The notes under the pieces are model-generated. The model was not told the origin of the DNA. It worked only from the letters and a program-made list of their open reading frames with translations, and did no database searches. The position numbers and the translations under genes were made by a program. Positions 46,662 through 57,800 of a DNA stretch of 64,000 nt are shown here, one piece after another (position 1 is the stretch's first letter; each line of letters opens with the position of its first letter). Origin of the DNA: Gammaproteobacteria bacterium (lineage in GTDB: Bacteria; Pseudomonadota; Gammaproteobacteria; UBA4575); the NCBI GenBank assembly GCA_022824965.1, contig JAJDYY010000006.1:310001-374000 (forward strand), read 5' to 3'.

Positions 46662-49106
46662 TTAGAAAAGCTGTTCTGGAGTCTCCATCCTCTCGTCATT
46701 TCGCGGGTATGCCGGCTGTGTTCCCGGCCCTGAGCCTTCGGCCGGGACGTACCCCGCGCGGAAGGTCTCCTCGATGCCGCGCTCACTGCCCGGGTCCACC
46801 CGCTGTCCCGTGGCGGGATCGATGCGCACGCTGACAATCGTCTCCGGTCGTTTCAGCTTGTTTTCCGACTTGCCCCGAAGTGCAGCTCGCATGAACTCGA
46901 TCCAGATCGGTAACGCCGTAACACTCCCCACTTCCTTGCGCCCGAGCGGCTTGTGCTGATCAAACCCCACCCAGGCTATCGCCACGATATCACCATTGAA
47001 GCCGCAGAACCACGCATCGCGCTGCTTGTTCGTGGTACCGGTTTTACCGGCAAGATCGCCGCGGCCCAGCTGGCGCGCACGCCGCCCGGTGCCGCTCTGT
47101 ATGACATCGTGCATCATGCTCACCATCTGGTAGGCATTCTCTTTGGACAACACGCGCTCGGCGACCCGTATACCCAGGTCCGGCGCACCGTCCTCGGCAA
47201 GGATCTCCTCGCCACTGCGGTACAACTGCTGTTGCAGATCCAGGCAGTCGGCCTCGCATACCATCAGGGGACTGGAGCGAAACAGGACCTCGCCCTGCAC
47301 GTCCTCGATCCTTTCGATCACAAACGGCTCCACGTAGTAACCGCCATTGGCGAACACCGCATAGCCGCGGGCCATCTCCAGCGGCGTCGCCACCCCGGAA
47401 CCCAGCGCCAGGGACAGGCCCTGGGGTATTTGCTCAGGGCCGAAACCGAAGCTGGTGATGTGCTCCTCGGTGTAGCGGTGGCCCACGCTTCGCAGCACGC
47501 GGATCGAGACCATGTTGCGGGACTTCACCAGGGCCTCGCGAAGGCGGGTCGGACCGAAAAACTTGCCGCTGTAGTTTTTCGGACGCCAGTCGCTTTCCAG
47601 GCCGCTGCCGTCGTACACCACGGGGGCGTCGTTGACGATGCTGGCCGGGGTGAAGCCTGATTCGAGGGCGGCAGAATAGATAAACGGCTTGAAGCTTGAG
47701 CCGGGCTGGCGTTTTGCCTGCGTGACGCGGTTGAACTTGCTGTACAGGTAATCGTACCCGCCGACCAGGGCCAGCACGCTGCCGTTTTGCGGGTCAATCG
47801 CGACGAAGGCCCCGGCCGCATCGGGAATCTGGCTCAGGGTCCACTCGCCAGCGCCTTCACGGGTGATGCGGATGACATCCCCCGGGGCGAGCATGGCAGT
47901 GAAGTCTTTTGGCGCTTCCCCCGTGGAATTGACGCCGAGGTACGGCTTGGCCCACTTAGCCTGCTCGATCGAGAGCACCGCGAACTGCTGCTCGCCCAGG
48001 TAGGCCTCGATTTCCCCGGGTTCGACCCGGGTCACCACGGCCGGCATCAGTCCGCCGGTCAGGTCCATGTCCAGAATTGCCTGGTCCAGGTTTTCATAGG
48101 CAATCCGGCTGGGGTCCTCCGTCGTGTACTCCAGTTCGAGATGGGCCTCCGCGCCCCGCCAGCCGTGACGCCGGTCATAGGCGTGCAGCCCGTTTCTCAG
48201 GGCCAGCTGGGCCTCGCGCTGGAGCGAGCTGTTGATCGTCGTGTACACGCGGTATCCCTTAGTGTAGGCCTCCGATCCGTATTCCCCGAACATCTGTGCA
48301 CGTGCCATCTCTCCGATGTACGGGGCGTTCATCTCGACCCGGGGGTAATGGATCGATGCGCTCACCGGTTCCTCCAGCATCCTGCGATACGTGTCATCGT
48401 CAATGAATTCCAGCTTGTGCATCCTGCCGAGCACGTAGTTGCGGCGGATGACGGCACGCTCGGGATTGACGATCGGGTTGAACCTCGAAGGTGCCTTGGG
48501 CAGTCCCGCGATCATGGCGATCTGCGCCAGGTCCAGATCGTGCACGCTGCGCCCGTAGTACACCTCGGCCGCCGCGCCCACCCCGTAGGCCCGGTTCCCC
48601 AGGTAGATCTTGTTCAGGTACAGCTCGAGGATTTCATCCTTGTTGAACTCGTGCTCGATCCTGAGGGCCAGGAAAATTTCCTTGAGTTTGCGCCGGTAGG
48701 TACGCTCGTTGTCCAGAAAGAAGTTTCTCGCCAGCTGCATCGTGACGGTGCTGCCGCCCTGTCGCTTTTCTCCGGTCAGCAGGACATGAAGTGCGGCACG
48801 GGCCAGGCCCTGGTAATCGACTCCGAGATGTTCGTAAAACCGGTCATCCTCGGCGGCAAGGAATGCCTGCACCATCGATTCCGGGATCTCGTCCACTCCC
48901 AGGGGCTCGCGCCTTTGTTCCCCGTACACGGCGATCAGCTTGCCGTCCCGGCTGTATACCTTGAGCGGTACCTGCAGTTCCACGTCCCGGAGCACGGCCA
49001 CGCCGGGCAGGGAAGGCGCCAGGTAGATATAGATCGCCAGGATCGCGATGACGATGGCGAGAAAAGCCCCCAGGGCAAGGCGCAAAAGCTTCAGGAGATG
49101 GGACAT
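46662..49106 (-). CDS. mrcA: penicillin-binding protein 1A (bifunctional transglycosylase/transpeptidase)
   Basis: 814 residues. A short cytoplasmic part and one membrane helix (about 8-30) lead to a GT51 glycosyltransferase domain (about 55-230) with catalytic Glu in AAEDDRFYEHLG and GGSTVTMQLARNFFL. An OB-like insert follows, then a transpeptidase domain with SxxK in GSSFKPF, SxN in KSRNMVS and KTGTTN. It polymerises and cross-links peptidoglycan in the periplasm. In many gammaproteobacteria it stands divergent from pilMNOPQ-aroKB; here a polyketide cassette occupies that place. Confidence 0.97.
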   Translation of the reverse strand: MSHLLKLLRLALGAFLAIVIAILAIYIYLAPSLPGVAVLRDVELQVPLKVYSRDGKLIAVYGEQRREPLGVDEIPESMVQAFLAAEDDRFYEHLGVDYQGLARAALHVLLTGEKRQGGSTVTMQLARNFFLDNERTYRRKLKEIFLALRIEHEFNKDEILELYLNKIYLGNRAYGVGAAAEVYYGRSVHDLDLAQIAMIAGLPKAPSRFNPIVNPERAVIRRNYVLGRMHKLEFIDDDTYRRMLEEPVSASIHYPRVEMNAPYIGEMARAQMFGEYGSEAYTKGYRVYTTINSSLQREAQLALRNGLHAYDRRHGWRGAEAHLELEYTTEDPSRIAYENLDQAILDMDLTGGLMPAVVTRVEPGEIEAYLGEQQFAVLSIEQAKWAKPYLGVNSTGEAPKDFTAMLAPGDVIRITREGAGEWTLSQIPDAAGAFVAIDPQNGSVLALVGGYDYLYSKFNRVTQAKRQPGSSFKPFIYSAALESGFTPASIVNDAPVVYDGSGLESDWRPKNYSGKFFGPTRLREALVKSRNMVSIRVLRSVGHRYTEEHITSFGFGPEQIPQGLSLALGSGVATPLEMARGYAVFANGGYYVEPFVIERIEDVQGEVLFRSSPLMVCEADCLDLQQQLYRSGEEILAEDGAPDLGIRVAERVLSKENAYQMVSMMHDVIQSGTGRRARQLGRGDLAGKTGTTNKQRDAWFCGFNGDIVAIAWVGFDQHKPLGRKEVGSVTALPIWIEFMRAALRGKSENKLKRPETIVSVRIDPATGQRVDPGSERGIEETFRAGYVPAEGSGPGTQPAYPRNDERMETPEQLF

Positions 49107-49608
49107 GAGCCCTGTAGGGGAAAACCACCGCCTGACATCCTTGCGCGTGCAGCGGGGGTTGAGGCCGGACAGTCGGCTGAAGCCGTATGGCTTGCTTGGT
49201 CATTCACCGGTACAGACATACTGACTCCCGCCAATCTCGACAATTCAATTCAAATGGACTGCGCTCCCCGCCCGGGCAGTTTCCTGTCCCGTCATTGTAA
49301 GTCAAAGCACCAGACAAGTCATGACACGGACCGGTGCCGCCGGGAAAAGACGGTGCGTATATTAGGTATAGACGCAAACCGCAATGATCCGTTCGAAATT
49401 GCGCCGAAAAACATGCATGAATTCCGGGCTCGTGCCCTGCATGGAGATGGGACAGCGGGTGCAACCGCGAGGAGCGATCCCACGGATTTATCCGTGCAGA
49501 TTCGCTCATCATTCACACACCTGCCCTTGTCTGGAAACCTGCCTGCCCCTAGAATGTCATCCTGTAGGTGATTGGGAACTAAATTAAAATAATCAGGAGA
49601 ATTTGATC
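49107..49608. other. non-coding stretch between mrcA and the polyketide cassette
   Basis: About 500 bases without a convincing gene. It must hold the mrcA promoter (minus strand), which I could not fix, and the promoter of the ACP gene at its right end. Open frames here are short, lack ribosome sites and resemble no family known to me. The base composition becomes more A/T-rich to the right, towards the ACP. This is the left boundary of the inserted cassette; no tRNA, direct repeat or insertion-sequence remnant was seen. Confidence 0.6.
49527..49555 (+). promoter_or_regulatory. promoter of the discrete ACP gene
   Basis: TTGTCT (49527-49532), a 17-base spacer and TAGAAT (49550-49555), 53 bases before the ACP start. 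The AGGAGA ribosome site follows at about 49594. Confidence 0.5.
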
Positions 49609-49839
49609 ATGTCCTCAACAGAAGACCGCCTCATGGCACTTGCACGCGAAAACCTAGATATTGGCAGGGAACCAGAAATGGATGCCGAATTCAGCAATTC
49701 CGGTGTTTCCTCGGTGGATGCCGTCGCCTTCATCAAGAAGGCCAGTGAAGAGTTTGGGACTGCGATCCCTCCAGAAGATTTTTCACAGTTTAAGACCCTG
49801 AGGGAAATGGCTGCTTACCTGGATTCGCATTCCGGATAA
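49609..49839 (+). CDS. discrete acyl carrier protein
   Basis: 76 residues from the ATG at 49609, set by the AGGAGA site nine bases upstream (a TTG six bases earlier is too close to it). The acidic four-helix ACP fold is clear, and the phosphopantetheine attachment serine is S35 in SGVSSVDAV, where the usual DSL is replaced by SSV. It is followed by a phosphopantetheinyl transferase and a hydrolase, and faces the large polyketide synthase whose last KS-AT has no carrier of its own. Serving that KS is the simplest role. The gene is about half G+C, clearly lower than its chromosomal flanks. Confidence 0.92.
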   Translation: MSSTEDRLMALARENLDIGREPEMDAEFSNSGVSSVDAVAFIKKASEEFGTAIPPEDFSQFKTLREMAAYLDSHSG

Positions 49840-49987
49840 GGGACTCTGGTTCGAGGATGCGTGCTGAAACCGGCCTTTTCACCAAGAGTGCGCATCTATC
49901 TTGGCTTCCGACTTAAGTGTATCTGTGGCAGTCGCTAGTGCAATTTATCAGTCCGGGTTCTGAGTGACATAGCTTAATCTCACATAC

Positions 49988-50749
49988 TTGAAAGTGAGCA
50001 CGTACAAGAAATCGGTCGCAGCGGCACAAGACTGGTGGTTTCTGTACAGAAAAACCGAGAACGTCACAATTTTCTACGTGGACCTGCAGCCACACGAGGC
50101 GCACGAGACTGAGGCACTGGAGTGTCTGAACCGCGAGGAACAGGCACGTTGGCACCGGTTTCGCCATGCCCGTGCCCGGTACGAATTCAGCTTATGTCGT
50201 GCTGCACTGCGCTCTATTCTTTGCCACCGCCTGAACTGCAGCAACGAAGAACTTTCCTTCGGGACTTCAAAGTATGGAAAACCCTTTGCATGCGTGGATG
50301 GGGTGACAGAAGACCTCGATTTCAATGTCAGCCATAGCAACAGACATGGGCTGATCGCCTTGGCACCGCATGGACGTGTCGGTGTGGACGTCGAAGAACG
50401 TAATCCGCGAAAGTGCCTGGATGGGGAACTTCAGTCGGTGTTCACCCGGAACGAGCGCATGGAGCTCGGTGCAGTCAGGGGAAAACAGAAAACCCATCTG
50501 TTTTTCAGGCTTTGGACGATGAAAGAGGCCCTGCTCAAGGCCTTGGGTACAGGATTCTCATTGGACATGTCCCGAATAGAGATTCCGAAGGCCCTGCGCC
50601 AAGGCATGCCTGCCGGCGAATTCCGCTTCCCGCAGTTGCCAGCGGTCCGGTGGTGGCTCGAAAATCTGGACGACCCGGGTTTTGCCGCAGCCATCGCGTA
50701 TGAACTCGGCGCAGCAGGTGCTGCAGAAACCTGGAAAATTCCGGCATAG
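49988..50749 (+). CDS. 4'-phosphopantetheinyl transferase (Sfp type)
   Basis: 253 residues if read from the TTG at 49988; a GTG at 49994 is equally possible and neither has a good ribosome site. Family alignment begins near residue 27 (VTIFYVDL), so the first 25 residues may be an extension or the start may be later. Magnesium-binding D134 and E136 are in VGVDVEE, and E180 is in WTMKEALLKALGTG. It transfers phosphopantetheine from CoA to carrier-protein serines, and should activate both the discrete ACP and the ACP inside the synthase. The length and motifs are of the Sfp/HetI group, typical of secondary metabolism, not AcpS. Confidence 0.93.
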   Translation: MKVSTYKKSVAAAQDWWFLYRKTENVTIFYVDLQPHEAHETEALECLNREEQARWHRFRHARARYEFSLCRAALRSILCHRLNCSNEELSFGTSKYGKPFACVDGVTEDLDFNVSHSNRHGLIALAPHGRVGVDVEERNPRKCLDGELQSVFTRNERMELGAVRGKQKTHLFFRLWTMKEALLKALGTGFSLDMSRIEIPKALRQGMPAGEFRFPQLPAVRWWLENLDDPGFAAAIAYELGAAGAAETWKIPA

Positions 50750-50869
50750 GATAATGATGTGGCTTGTAGCCGGATGCAGACCAGACAGGCTGCAGCATAT
50801 GACACGGGCAGGTGAATCTGGTTCCTGCGGATCAGGTAAAACGGGGGCACGTTCCCCATTCTAGCGGCT

Positions 50870-51760
50870 ATGTGGAAGATTCCCGAGCCCATCACGGTGC
50901 ACAAAACCCGACTGGACGAGAATACAGTCACCTTCTTGCGACAGCACGGTAACCCGTCCGGTCCTCGCCTCGTTCTGTGTCATGGCAACGGTCTTTCCAT
51001 CGACCTTTATTACCCGTTCTGGTCTTTGCTCGCCGAGGACTTCGACCTGATCCTCTATGATCTGAGAAACCATGGCTGGAACAAGGTTGGTGCACAGCGC
51101 GAACACAATATTCCCATGCTGATGCAGGATTATGCCCTGATCCTTGAGTCCATCGATCACCACTTTGGGAACAAGCCAAAGATCGGTGTGTTTCATTCCA
51201 TATCGGCCCTGATCACCCTTCTCTCATCTCCGCAAGTGAACAGCTGTGCGGCACAGATTCTCTTTGATCCGCCCGTATGCAAACCCGGTGCGAGCCAGAT
51301 CGAGCTTGATGCAGCCACCGAACATGCCGCGGAAATGACGCGGCGCCGGGGATACCGGTTCAAAACGGAGGAGGAATTCTCGGAGTTCCTGAGCTATATA
51401 CCCGCCTTTACACGGGTCGTTCCCGGCGTGCTGCAACTCATGGCCAAGACTACGCTTCGCAGGGCTTCCAATGGACAAGATTATGAACTGCGCTGCCCTC
51501 GCGAATACGAGGCCCAGATCATGGATTATGTCCGAAGCTTTTCTCCGCTGGTGGACTTCACAACACTGCCCTGTCCAACGAAAGTCATCGGGGCTGACCC
51601 GACCCTGGCTTACTCCTATCTACCAAGCTTCGACCTTAGCAGTTTCATGACTCTCGATTATGATTTCATGCCCGACGCGAGTCATCTTCTACAATTGGAA
51701 AAACCTTCAGAGTGTGTCGAGGCGGTCTACCAGTTTGTTGCACAAAACCGCCTAACCTAG
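50870..51760 (+). CDS. alpha/beta hydrolase of the polyketide cassette
   Basis: 296 residues. The fold is shown by the oxyanion segment LCHGNG (36-41), YDLRNHG (63-69), a nucleophile elbow GVFHSISA with S110, and the C-terminal catalytic H272 in DASHLLQLEKP. The elbow is unusual: the small residue two places before Ser is Phe (F108) instead of Gly, and Ser112 stands where Gly is common. No signal peptide is present. It converges with the synthase, whose final module has no thioesterase, so this enzyme may release or trim the product. Another hydrolase role cannot be excluded. Confidence 0.8.
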   Translation: MWKIPEPITVHKTRLDENTVTFLRQHGNPSGPRLVLCHGNGLSIDLYYPFWSLLAEDFDLILYDLRNHGWNKVGAQREHNIPMLMQDYALILESIDHHFGNKPKIGVFHSISALITLLSSPQVNSCAAQILFDPPVCKPGASQIELDAATEHAAEMTRRRGYRFKTEEEFSEFLSYIPAFTRVVPGVLQLMAKTTLRRASNGQDYELRCPREYEAQIMDYVRSFSPLVDFTTLPCPTKVIGADPTLAYSYLPSFDLSSFMTLDYDFMPDASHLLQLEKPSECVEAVYQFVAQNRLT

Positions 51761-51821
51761 CTACCTCAGGCAGTTCGTGCCTGTCTGGAAAACGGGGATC
51801 GCTGACTTGTCGCCCTGCCGG

Positions 51822-54800
51822 TCAGTTCCCGGTCTCGATCCAGTAACGTTTGCACTGGAACGGATATCCCGGAAGCGAGATCCGACACCTGGACTCGCCT
51901 GCAAACAACCCGGCAAACGAAACTGATAATCCTGCCTCGTATGCCTTGGCTACCGCGTCCACGATGCTGACCCTCGGCGTTGGCGTCGCCTCGCCATCCG
52001 GCGACTGCCCGAGGCCTGACAGGACGACTGGTTTGGCAACTTTGCCGCACGCTTCCGGCCAGGCTGCCATCAGCGCCGTCTCCATCGCTGCATCCGGACC
52101 GGCTGCAACGACCGCATCGACACTCGCCGCCGCCAGCATTTCGACGCCTCTCGTAAAGCTCTCCTGCCCGGCCGCCACCTGCTGGCGCCAATACGCCGTG
52201 TCCAGAACTTCATCGGGTGCAATTGCACGACCCGAGACCGCATCAACCAGCGTCAGCGAAGGCGCGCTGATTGCGATTTCATCCAGTGCCGTTCCAGGAT
52301 CATCCCCCGCCATAGCCAAGTGCAAGCCGTCCTCCAGGCTGAACACGCCGGCGGCCTGCCCGGCCGCAAGTGCCCCGACCTGATGCCCGAAAGCGATGCC
52401 CGGCTGGATGCCGACACTCGACCACAATGCCGTAAGGGCGCATTCGAACGCGTAGAGTGCCGGCTGCTCCCACTGCGGGTCAGCAAGGTCTCCGGTCGAA
52501 CCCGGTCTGCCAAACATCACATCCAGCAGGGAAACGCCTCTTGCTTCGCCGATCACTTCTTCACAGCGGTCGAGTACCGCCTGCACGACCGGTTCGCTTG
52601 CATACAGTGACTCATCCATTCCCATCCACCCGTTCGCGTGACCGGCATAGGCGAAGGCGACCTTTCCCGGCATCCGCGGTTCGATTTCGCCGTCTGCCGC
52701 CACAAGCGCCCGCAGAGCATCACGCAGCGACTCGCTGTCCTCGAACACTACGGCCACGCGATGGTCGAAATGACTTCGCCCGACGCAGGCGGTCCACGCC
52801 ATGTCGGAAAGTACCGGGTCAAAAGCAAGTGCCGATTCCCGTTCATCGAGCCACGCAAGATACCGCTTGGCCAGCGCTTGAAGCGATGTTCCCGATTTGC
52901 CGGAGAGAGGCAGGAGTCGCTTTTTGCGCGGGGCAAGCCCATCGTTAGTTAGCGGCAGCCTCCCGGCGGCATCCGGCAGCGTGAGGGCGACTGGCTGGGG
53001 GGTGCCCTGTGGTCCCGCAGATACGCCGTCCGGGGTGCCGTACCCCTCCACGATTACATGCGCGTTCGTGCCCGATATTCCAAATGCGCTGACCCCGGCC
53101 CGCGGTGGCCGGTCCGGCCTGCCCGGCCAATCCGTCGCCTCCGACACCACACGCACCGGCAGCCGGTCCCAGTCCAAATGCGGGTTCGGGTCCCGAAAAT
53201 GCAGGTGCTCCGGTATCCGGTTGTAATGCATCGCCAGGACGACCTTGATCAGACCAGCCACTCCCGCAGCTGACTCCAGGTGACCGATATTGGTCTTGAC
53301 CGAGCCGATCAGCAGCGGCCGGTCCCCGTCGCGACCCCTGCCGAATACCGCCGCTGCAGCCTGAACCTCGATCGGGTCCCCCAGCGCCGATCCCGCCCCA
53401 TGCGCCTCTAGGTAATCCACGTCCGATGGCGGAATGCCAGCCTGTGACAGCGCTTCCTCGATCACCCGCTCCTGCGCCGGACCATTTGGCACCGTTGGCC
53501 CTGCAGTCGCCCCATTCTGATTGACCGCCGTGCCCCGGATCACCGCCCAGATGCGGTCGCCATCGGCTTCAGCCTCCGACAGCCGTTTCAGGACGACTAT
53601 CCCGCAACCCTCGCTGCGCACGAAGCCGTCCGCAGCAGCATCAAACGTGTTGCAGCGCCCCTGCTTCGACAGCATGCCCAGTGCCGCCATCTCCTGGGTC
53701 AGTCCGGGCGAGAGGACCGCATTCACACCGCCGACCAAGGCCAGGTCCACGTTTTTGTCCTGCAAGTCCGCAACCGCCGCATGCACTGAAACCAGCGACG
53801 CTGCGCAGTTGAGCGTCACCGGAATCGCCGGGCCCATGAGACCCAGCTTGAGCGCAACGCTCCCGACTGCCATGCTGCTCGCGGTGCCAAGATAGTTGGG
53901 GCCTTCGCCCCCGGCCACCATCATTAGATCGCGGTATTCACTGGCCGCGACCCCCGCGTAAACACCGGTTCGGCTACCCCTCAGACCCTCGGGGTCGATC
54001 CCCGCATCCTCAATCGCCCTCCAGCTCGTTTCCAGAAGAAGCCGTTGCTGGGGGTCCGTCATGCGTGCGCCGATCGGCGTCATACCGAAAAAGCGTGCAT
54101 CGAAGCGGTCGATCCCTTCAACAAAACCTCCACGCCCCCAAATGCCGTCCGCAGCTGCAGGGTCGCCCGCGACCCCTGTCCAGGAGCCGTTGTCCGTCCG
54201 TCCGTCCGTCACCGCGTCGCTACCGGATTCAAGCTTGTCCCAGAAGGTCGCAGTGTCCGACGCGCCGGGAAAACGGCATGCCATGCCGATGATCGCGATT
54301 CCCTCGTCCCGGGGCTGTGCAGACGGCGGGGGAGGCGGTTCGGGCGTCGTCTCGGGAGCTGGGGCCGACTCGCCCAGTGCGTCCACAAGATGACGTGCGA
54401 GATCATCGATGGTCGGGTAATCAAACACCAGCGTATTTGGCACCGCGTAACTGCCGGAGAAGTCGCGGTTGAGGCGATTCCGCAGTTCGACGGCCATCAG
54501 GGAGTCCATCCCCAGGTCAAAGAAACCGACCGCGGAAGCCGGCGCTGAAGGCAGCCTCAGTACCGCCTGGACTTCGCTCTGCAGGAAGGACACCAGCAGG
54601 TCCTCGCGCCCCGCCAGCGGCGTCACATCCAGCTGTGCAAGCAGATCCTCCGACGAGGACGAATCGTCGCCGTCATCCTCCGCACCGGCCAGCAGCTCAT
54701 CCAGCAGGGGCAGACGGTCACCGACAGAATCCCCGAATACCGGCCAATCCACAGCCGCCGCCACAGCACCCGTTGCATCCTGGTGCAGCAGGCGCTCAAG

Positions 54801-57800
54801 CGCCTTGAAGCCCTGCTCCGGTGTGAACCACCCGGTACCGAATGCCTCCCGCCGCCCGGCGATTCGCTCGCGCTGCTCCTCCGCCTCACCCAGTCCCGAC
54901 CAAGCGCCCCAGGCAATAGCCTGCCCGGGGAGGCCCAGCGCACGCCGGTGGGCGGCAAGCTGATCCAGGAAGGCGTTGGCCGCCGCATGGTTGGCCTGGC
55001 CCGGATTGCCCAGAATGCCGGCGACACTCGAGAACAGGACGAACATGTCCAGGTCGTATCCTGCCGTCGCCCGATGAAGATGCCAGGCCCCCAGCACCTT
55101 TGGCCACAACACGGTCTCGAAACTTTCCCAGCTCTGGTTGCCGAGGGCGGCGTCTGACAGTATGCCGACACTGTGGATCACGCCGGCAAGCATCGGCAGG
55201 TCGGCGTCCACCCGTGCCAGCATCGCATCGAGTGCAGCCGCATCCGTGACGTCCGCAATTTCGATCTCGATCCTGTACCCGCGGGCACGCAGCGCCTCAA
55301 TCGTTTTCTCTGCCTCAGCATCCGGTGGCCTGCGGCCGTTCAAAACGACCGTCCCCGCGCCATGCTCGGCAAGCCATTCGGCAAGCGCACAGCCAATGCC
55401 ACCCAGGCCACCGGTCACCAGATAGGTTCCGTCCTGTCGCAGCCGGCCCGTACTGAGGGGAGACGTCGTCAGCACGATCTTGCCGATGTGCCGCGCCGCG
55501 CGCATGAAACCCATTGCGGCACTTGTCTCGGCCAAGGGCCACCGGGTATGCATGAGCGGTGCAAGCTCGCCCGCTGCGATGCGTGCCAGTACTTCTTTCA
55601 GGGCTGCCCCCGGTCGCGCCGGGTCCTGTTGCTTCAGCGTGTAGAGATCGAGGATCGAATAGGCGACATCCGGGCGCAGCGCCTCCATCTCGTCCTCTTC
55701 CAGGATGTCCCGCCTGGCGAGTTCCACGAAGCGACCGCCCTGCGCGAGGCAGGCGAGACTTGCCTCGATAAAGCCCTCGCCCGTCAGGCTGTTCAGCACG
55801 ACGTCGACCCCGGCCCCGTCGGTCACGTCGAGAATGTCCCGGCCAAATGCGGTCGAGCGGCTGTCAAATACATGCTCGACGCCAATCGAGCGGAGGTAGG
55901 CCTGCTTGCGCGCGCTCGCCGTAGCGAACACTTCCGCTCCAGCTACCTGGGCCAGCTGGATGGCCGCAAGACCGACACCGCCCGCGCCGGCATGAATCAG
56001 CACGCGATCTGCCGCCTTCAGCCCGGCCAGTTCGTAGGACAGCACGGATGTCACGAACACCGAGGGAATCGTGGCGAGTGCCGCCGCCGGCACGTTCGCC
56101 GGCGCGCGTGCAACCAGCTCCTCTCGCGTCACCACTTCCGGCCCGAACGTGCCGAACGCGAAGCCGGCCACGCGGTCGCCTTCCGCAACGGCGGTTACGT
56201 CCGCACCGGTTTCGACGATCCGGCCACAGAATTCCTCGCCGAGCAGACCCTCCTCGACCAGTCCCATGGCCCGGAACACGTCCAGGAAATTGAGCCCGCG
56301 AGCATCGACCGCGACGCGCACTTCACTGGGCTCCAAGGCTTGCCTTGCCAGCGACTGCACCCGCAGGGTCTCGATCGCCCCTTCATCGCCCGGTGCCAGC
56401 ACCCAGTCCGCCTCTTCAGGCAAGACCAGACGCTCCATGCCAGAGCCCGCCCGAACCAGCCGGGCCACTTGGCGGTTCCCCCGGCGATATGCAATGTGAC
56501 TCTCAGAATCCGGGAACAGCAACTCGTCCATGAGGTCATCCAGCGGCTGCCCCGACTCGGGGTCGAGATCGATCATCCGCGATTGCAGTTGGGGTGCCTC
56601 CCGCGCCACCACCTTGCCCAAGCCCCAGAGTGTGGCGCCAGCCAGTTGCCCGTTTCGCTCCCGTTCCAGCACCTGCGCACCCCGGGTGACGAGCCACAGA
56701 CCCTTTTCCGGCACGGCGTCCGCATCGACAATGCCCTGCACAAGCGCAAGTGCGCTGGCCGTCACCCGTTTCGCATCTGCCGCCATGTCTGCGGTTGTTG
56801 CGTCCATACCGTGACCGTCCTGTGCAACGAGGTGCACCACACCCGCCAGGGGCACATCCGAAGGCAGATTCTCGATGAGCGCTTGCCAGGACGTGCGCTC
56901 CCCCATCTCGACCGATGCCGTGACCATCCCGGCCTCGCTTTCCATGATCGTGCCCGTGTCTTCAGGACCGTCACCGGCCAGCATCACCCTCTGATTCAGC
57001 GCTACAAGCTGTGCGGCAAGTGCCGCTCCCATGCCGCCCCGGTCGGCAGCTAGAATCCAGACACCCTCCGGCAATGCGATCTCCGCAGGACCCTGCGCCA
57101 CGATCACCCCCCGGTCCGGAAGGCCGGCCGCTTCCGACCGATCCACGCCGAGAATTTCAGTTTCCGTGAACCCCGTATCGGTGAGCACCCGATGCCACAC
57201 GTCAGGCCCCGCAAGGGCGTGATTCGTGCGGTAGCGATCAGCGAAACGCCACCACCCGTCCAACTGGCCGAAAATCAGATCCATCCAGCCCCTGCTGCGC
57301 TGGTTTTCCAGCGCCACCAGCAGCCCCGACGGCGCAAGGAGTGTTCGGCAGTGAGTAAGCGTCTCATCCAGAAAGCGCGTGGCGTGCAGCACGTTGGCCG
57401 CGATGATCATGTCGTAAGCGTGCAGCTCAAAGCCCTGCGCCACGGGGTCCTTCTCGATGTCCAGCACCCGGTAGTCGATCGCAGCGCCGACGGCACTGAA
57501 GCGCGCCTCGGCATCGGCGAAAAAGCCTGCTGAGATATCGGTGTACATGTACTCGAATCGTCCGGCCGGAAGCACGGGCAGGATGCATTCCGTCGCCGAG
57601 CCGATGCCGGCGCCTACTTCAAGCACACGCAGTTGCCGGCCATCCGGCAATTCCTCCACCAGCGTCCGGACCACCTCGCCCATCATCCGGTTCGCCGCCC
57701 GCCAGACCGGTGCCCGCCGGTAGAGATCGCCAGCCTGCGGCTCGGCATCACCAAACAGCAACGACAATGGATCCTCATTACCGCAGAGCACCTCGGGCAA

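Noticed and set aside
49340..49580. Remnant of pilM near 49350 because a frame reads RILGID, resembling the PilM N-terminus
   Set aside because: The similarity covers only a few residues and the rest of the frame shows no PilM motif. It is too weak to claim a relic.
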